This document shows, in pieces, positions 15,572-16,658 of a stretch of 16,658 nucleotides of DNA. Positions within the stretch are counted from its first letter, which is position 1. Each line of letters opens with the position of its first letter. The stretch is taken from NCBI GenBank assembly GCA_036939755.1, contig JALLAZ010000355.1:1-16658 (forward strand). Direction: 5' to 3'. The stretch comes from Stephanodiscus triporus (Eukaryota; Bacillariophyta; Thalassiosirophyceae; Thalassiosirales; Thalassiosiraceae). Position numbers and translations under genes: made by a program. Under the pieces are notes generated by a model. That model had not been told where the DNA came from and made no database searches. It saw only the letters and a list, made by a program, of their open reading frames with translations.

Positions 15572-15580
15572 TTTTGGCGC
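15572..15580 (+). promoter_or_regulatory. E2F-like site 2, TTTTGGCGC
   Basis: An identical second copy 26 bp after the first, in the same orientation. Two exact copies so close together are less likely to be chance than one. Confidence 0.55.
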
Positions 15581-15610
15581 GACCTGACTGTAAGGAGGGT
15601 ATGGTACATA

Positions 15611-15628
15611 GTACGTATCGTACGTATC
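15611..15628. repeat. 9-bp direct repeat containing TACGTA
   Basis: gtacgtatc occurs twice back to back (15611-15619, 15620-15628). Each holds the palindrome TACGTA, the A-box form of bZIP sites in plants. A regulatory role is only suggested by its position. Confidence 0.4.
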
Positions 15629-15804
15629 TCAACTGTCGCGTCGGAAAAGCCTATCTTTTCATTTCTAGTCGGGAACCAATACGTGTGCGTTCAAACTCAT
15701 GGGGATTGGGAGTTGAGATGCCAACCATTTTGATTTTGACGCCGCTCGGCTTTGAGGATGGTCGAGCGCGTATCATAAAAATACGCCCCCAAGAAGAAGA
15801 AGAA

Positions 15805-15838
15805 GAACGAACGAACGAACGAACGAACGAACGAACGA
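15805..15838 (+). repeat. AACG tetranucleotide microsatellite
   Basis: About eight copies of AACG end two bases before the ATG of the lectin-like gene, following an AAG repeat (15791-15804). It would lie in the 5' leader of that gene. Confidence 0.9.
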
Positions 15839-15840
15839 AG

Positions 15841-16658
15841 ATGATGCGCCGTCGACATACTACTCACACAAGGAAATTCCCTCCTCCTCCCACGAAACGC
15901 GCGGCGTTGGCCACCCTCGCCGCAGCATCGATATCGAGCGTTGTCGTCGTCGTAGGCGGCGACGCAGTGGTGGGCGTCGTCGGCGACGCAGCAGGAAACG
16001 ACGGAGTCATCGTAGTAGTCGCCGCGCCCGAGGAGGAGGAGGAGACGAAGGAGCTACTACACGACGAGGCCGAGGCCGCCACCCGGACGATGATCGGGGG
16101 GGGGTTATTGAGGGGCGATATTCGTCGTCGGCTCGATCATAACAACAACAACAAGAAGAAGAAGGAGAACAACAACAACAGCAACAACAACAACAAGAAG
16201 AACAACAACAACAACAACGACGGAGGAGGCAGTGGGGGGGGGGAAGGACGCTCCTCCTCCCGCCTGCGCCTTTATTGGGAGGAGGGATACTTTTGGCAGA
16301 AGACCAAGGATGAGATGTGGTGGTGCATGGGTGAGTGACGTATTGTATTTTTCTTACGCGGGTGCGCTGCCGCTTGTATTTTATCATATCAATCGTTACC
16401 GCGCGCGCGCGTGCGCCAAGTCAGTACGATGCATGCCAACTGACCCCCCCCACGCCCACCCCGGGGCGGTTCGCTCTCTCCCCATCGCCTCCCCCAAAAG
16501 AGTGCGGCGACTGTAGCCCGGGAGATAGCATATACATCGATTGGTGCGGATCCTCGACGCGTCAGCAGTTTGTGAGCGTCGGGGACACCATACGTCCCGC
16601 CGTGGACCAATCCCTCTGCATGACCTCGACAGGCCATTCCGAGGACAATCCCATCCGC
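15841..16658 (+). CDS. secreted ricin-B-like (beta-trefoil) protein, 3' end outside the window
   Basis: Partial gene with exons 15841-16330 and 16501 to the window edge (215 codons seen). The start at 15841 is followed by a basic stretch and a hydrophobic Ala/Val segment (residues about 20-50) that looks like a signal peptide. A disordered acidic then Asn/Lys-rich region follows (about 60-140). The conserved part begins at RLRLYWEEGYFWQ, then WWCME-CGDC across the splice join, GDSIYIDWC, QQFVSVGDTIRP and SLCMTSTG. The paired Cys, the Q-x-F and the 'IRP...LCMT' pattern resemble repeats of the ricin-B-type lectin fold, which binds sugars. That describes only the carbohydrate-binding-like fold; nothing suggests a toxin. 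I recall similar W-C-M-x-C proteins in diatom genomes, but I cannot name a family with certainty. Likely secreted or in the endomembrane system. It is divergent from DHFR-TS. Confidence 0.72.
16141..16219 (+). repeat. AAC/AAG trinucleotide repeats encoding Asn/Lys tracts
   Basis: Interrupted AAC and AAG codon runs encode alternating Asn and Lys blocks in the linker between the signal-peptide region and the lectin-like fold. A poly-G run (16235-16242) follows, encoding Gly. Confidence 0.9.
16331..16500 (+). other. intron in the lectin-like gene (170 bp, phase 1)
   Basis: The donor is ATGG|GTGAGT and the acceptor CCAAAAG|AG. Joining G16330 to 16501 creates a Glu codon and the motif W-C-M-E-C-G-D-C, and the new frame is open to the window edge. 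Without splicing the first exon stops at 16336-16338. The acceptor is preceded by a C-rich, T-containing tract. Confidence 0.85.

Larger units (their letters stand above)
15379..15840. promoter_or_regulatory. divergent promoter region, DHFR-TS/lectin-like gene
   Basis: This 462-bp region lies between opposite start codons. It contains two E2F-like TTTTGGCGC sites (15546-15554, 15572-15580), a 9-bp direct repeat with TACGTA (15611-15628) and an AACG microsatellite next to the lectin-like start (15805-15838). The part next to DHFR-TS (15379-15540) is an open frame in phase with it. Confidence 0.6.

Noticed and set aside
15805..16219. repeat arrays considered as CRISPR or minisatellite elements
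   Set aside because: They are simple tri- and tetranucleotide repeats without spacers, and partly coding.

Overview
This is a gene-dense piece of a eukaryotic nuclear genome, most likely from a stramenopile alga such as a diatom. The pointers are: a bifunctional DHFR-thymidylate synthase, which is typical of plants and protists and absent from animals and fungi; short GT-AG introns (131 to 236 bp); long low-complexity codon runs; and a secreted protein of a ricin-B-like type that I associate with diatoms. No bacterial operons, ribosome binding sites, CRISPR arrays, transposons, tRNA or rRNA genes were seen. The taxon is inferred; the gene identities are firmer.

Layout, left to right: a DUF4743/Nudix hydrolase (+, 302-1639) converges on lariat debranching enzyme DBR1 (-, 1809-3965). 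DBR1 shares a 388-bp divergent upstream region with a long unrecognised coiled-coil protein (+, 4354-6840), which converges on an NPRL3-like GATOR1 subunit (-, 6925-9516). NPRL3 shares a 319-bp divergent region with mitochondrial Hsp70 (+, 9836-12006, one intron). A small unrecognised acidic protein follows (+, 12432-12965) and converges on DHFR-TS (-, 13264-15378, two introns). DHFR-TS shares a divergent region holding two E2F-like sites with a secreted ricin-B-like protein (+, from 15841, one intron, cut by the right edge). The pattern is therefore three head-to-head and four tail-to-tail gene pairs.

The genes are mostly housekeeping and do not form one pathway: ThDP-type Nudix metabolism, intron lariat turnover, amino-acid signalling to TORC1, mitochondrial protein import and folding, and thymidylate synthesis. 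The less ordinary parts are disordered additions to conserved enzymes (an RGG-type N-terminus and SUMO-interaction-like tail on DBR1, a poly-Ser/acidic insertion inside the DHFR domain, poly-Asn and poly-His in NPRL3), G/C runs of 9 to 11 nt inside open frames, identical GTGAGT donors at all four introns, and the promoter motifs upstream of DHFR-TS. I found no convincing undescribed multi-gene system. The best novelty candidates are the partial lectin-like protein at the right edge, the 828-residue coiled-coil protein and the 177-residue acidic protein.
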